DNA of 64,000 nucleotides from Kangiella geojedonensis (GTDB lineage Bacteria > Pseudomonadota > Gammaproteobacteria > Enterobacterales > Kangiellaceae), in contig NZ_CP010975.1 in the NCBI RefSeq assembly GCF_000981765.1, positions 496,001 through 560,000 on the forward strand, in the 5' to 3' direction. Every line of letters begins with the position of its first letter. Within the stretch, counting starts at the first letter, position 1. The notes under the pieces are model-generated. The model saw only the letters and a program-made list of their open reading frames with translations, searched no databases and was not told the DNA's origin. Positions 63,498 through 64,000 of the stretch are shown in pieces. A program made the position numbers and the translations under genes.

Positions 63498-64000
63498 TTG
63501 AATCAACAGCAAACGCGTCTTTTTGTGGGGCGCTCTAATATGAAAATACTGCATTTGTCCGATCCACATTTGTTTGCGGATGATTCGTCGACGTTGCTTG
63601 GTGTGAACACCAATGAAAGTTTACAGGCAGTATTGGATGATATTAGGCGTCGTAACATTACTCCAGACTTGTTTGTGGTGACTGGTGATATCTCTCAAGA
63701 TTACACGCCTGAATCCTATCAGAAATTCGTCGATTATCTCGCACCGTTCAATAAACCTGTACTGAGCTTGGCGGGCAATCATGATGAAAGGCCTAAACTA
63801 AAGCAATACCTATCCAAGTCACCTTTTACTACTGCGGAGCAAATGGTTACAGAGCACTGGCAACTATTGATGCTGAACAGCCATGTTCCGGGCAAAGTCT
63901 ATGGTCATTTATCTGAAGAAGAACTGTCGTGGTTGGAGTCTTGCCTAGTGGATAATCGGGACTTGCCGACCATGGTATTCACTCACCACCATCCGATCCC
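63498..64000 (+). CDS. cpdA: 3',5'-cyclic-AMP phosphodiesterase CpdA, partial
   Basis: Metallophosphoesterase that lowers cAMP; cut by the window end after 167 codons. Metal-site motifs are in order: LHLSDPHLF (D-x-H), TGDIS, AGNHDER, and THHHPIP at the edge. LLGVNTNESLQAVLDDI is typical of CpdA. The TTG at 63498 with GAGGG upstream gives an N-terminal extension like that of E. coli CpdA; ATG 63540 is the alternative. Confidence 0.9.
   Translation, partial: MNQQQTRLFVGRSNMKILHLSDPHLFADDSSTLLGVNTNESLQAVLDDIRRRNITPDLFVVTGDISQDYTPESYQKFVDYLAPFNKPVLSLAGNHDERPKLKQYLSKSPFTTAEQMVTEHWQLLMLNSHVPGKVYGHLSEEELSWLESCLVDNRDLPTMVFTHHHPI

Overview
The window reads as a chromosomal stretch of a marine gammaproteobacterium with moderate-to-low GC, most likely Kangiella or a close relative. 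That is an inference from gene content: several secreted S9/M28 peptidases, PstC/PstA with large periplasmic domains, the smpB-ratA-rnfH order, and the tolC-pcm / nudF-DUF1249-cpdA neighbourhood. Coding density is high, intergenic gaps are short, and many convergent gene pairs are closed by U-tailed hairpins. I see no prophage, insertion sequence, CRISPR array, tRNA or rRNA. The one classical RNA gene is tmRNA.

Layout. (1) 0-10.5 kb is a phosphate-starvation block: an OprP/OprO-type porin on the minus strand diverges from pstC-pstA-pstB-phoU-phoB-phoR-pstS. PhoB boxes are readable before the porin and pstS, with a weaker one before pstC. (2) 10.5-20.3 kb holds metabolic and membrane genes: a PLP-dependent ACC-deaminase-like enzyme, mscL, an Mpo1-like protein, a DUF819 protein, a CtlX-type citrulline/arginine hydrolase, a GcvA-like LysR regulator, a Glu/Leu-type dehydrogenase, an SDR and a 7TM-DISM GGDEF protein. 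(3) 20.3-35.7 kb holds peptidases (M28 and two S9), envelope lipoproteins, a fused PanE-MsrB enzyme coupled to a thioredoxin-like lipoprotein, AmpG, a small outer-membrane barrel, TcdA, and an Hsp20 gene with a sigma-32 promoter and a ROSE-like RNA thermometer.

(4) 35.7-42.4 kb is the most unusual metabolic locus. An M20 hydantoinase/carbamoylase gene, apparently starting at ATT, diverges from an operon of a membrane-anchored unknown, a sodium:solute symporter, a 40-residue membrane protein, an aspartate-carbamoyltransferase-like enzyme with an altered amino-acid pocket, and an AsnB-type amidotransferase. (5) 42.5-50.5 kb has an NsrR-like regulator, then a DUF4331 / cadherin-like lipoprotein / repeat protein / HupE-UreJ operon diverging from a TonB-dependent receptor. 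It looks like an envelope uptake system, possibly for a metal. A 2OG-Fe(II) oxygenase follows.

(6) 50.8-64 kb holds purEK, ssrA, a signalling set (PP2C phosphatase, FHA membrane protein, Ser/Thr kinase with a HAMP-type sensor half, convergent LysM lipoprotein), then smpB, ratA-rnfH-waaA, tolC-pcm and nudF-DUF1249-cpdA, the last cut by the window end.

The two best candidates for an undescribed system are the symporter/carbamoyltransferase/AsnB/carbamoylase locus and the DUF4331-HupE/TonB receptor divergon. The PanE-MsrB fusion is the clearest single-gene novelty.
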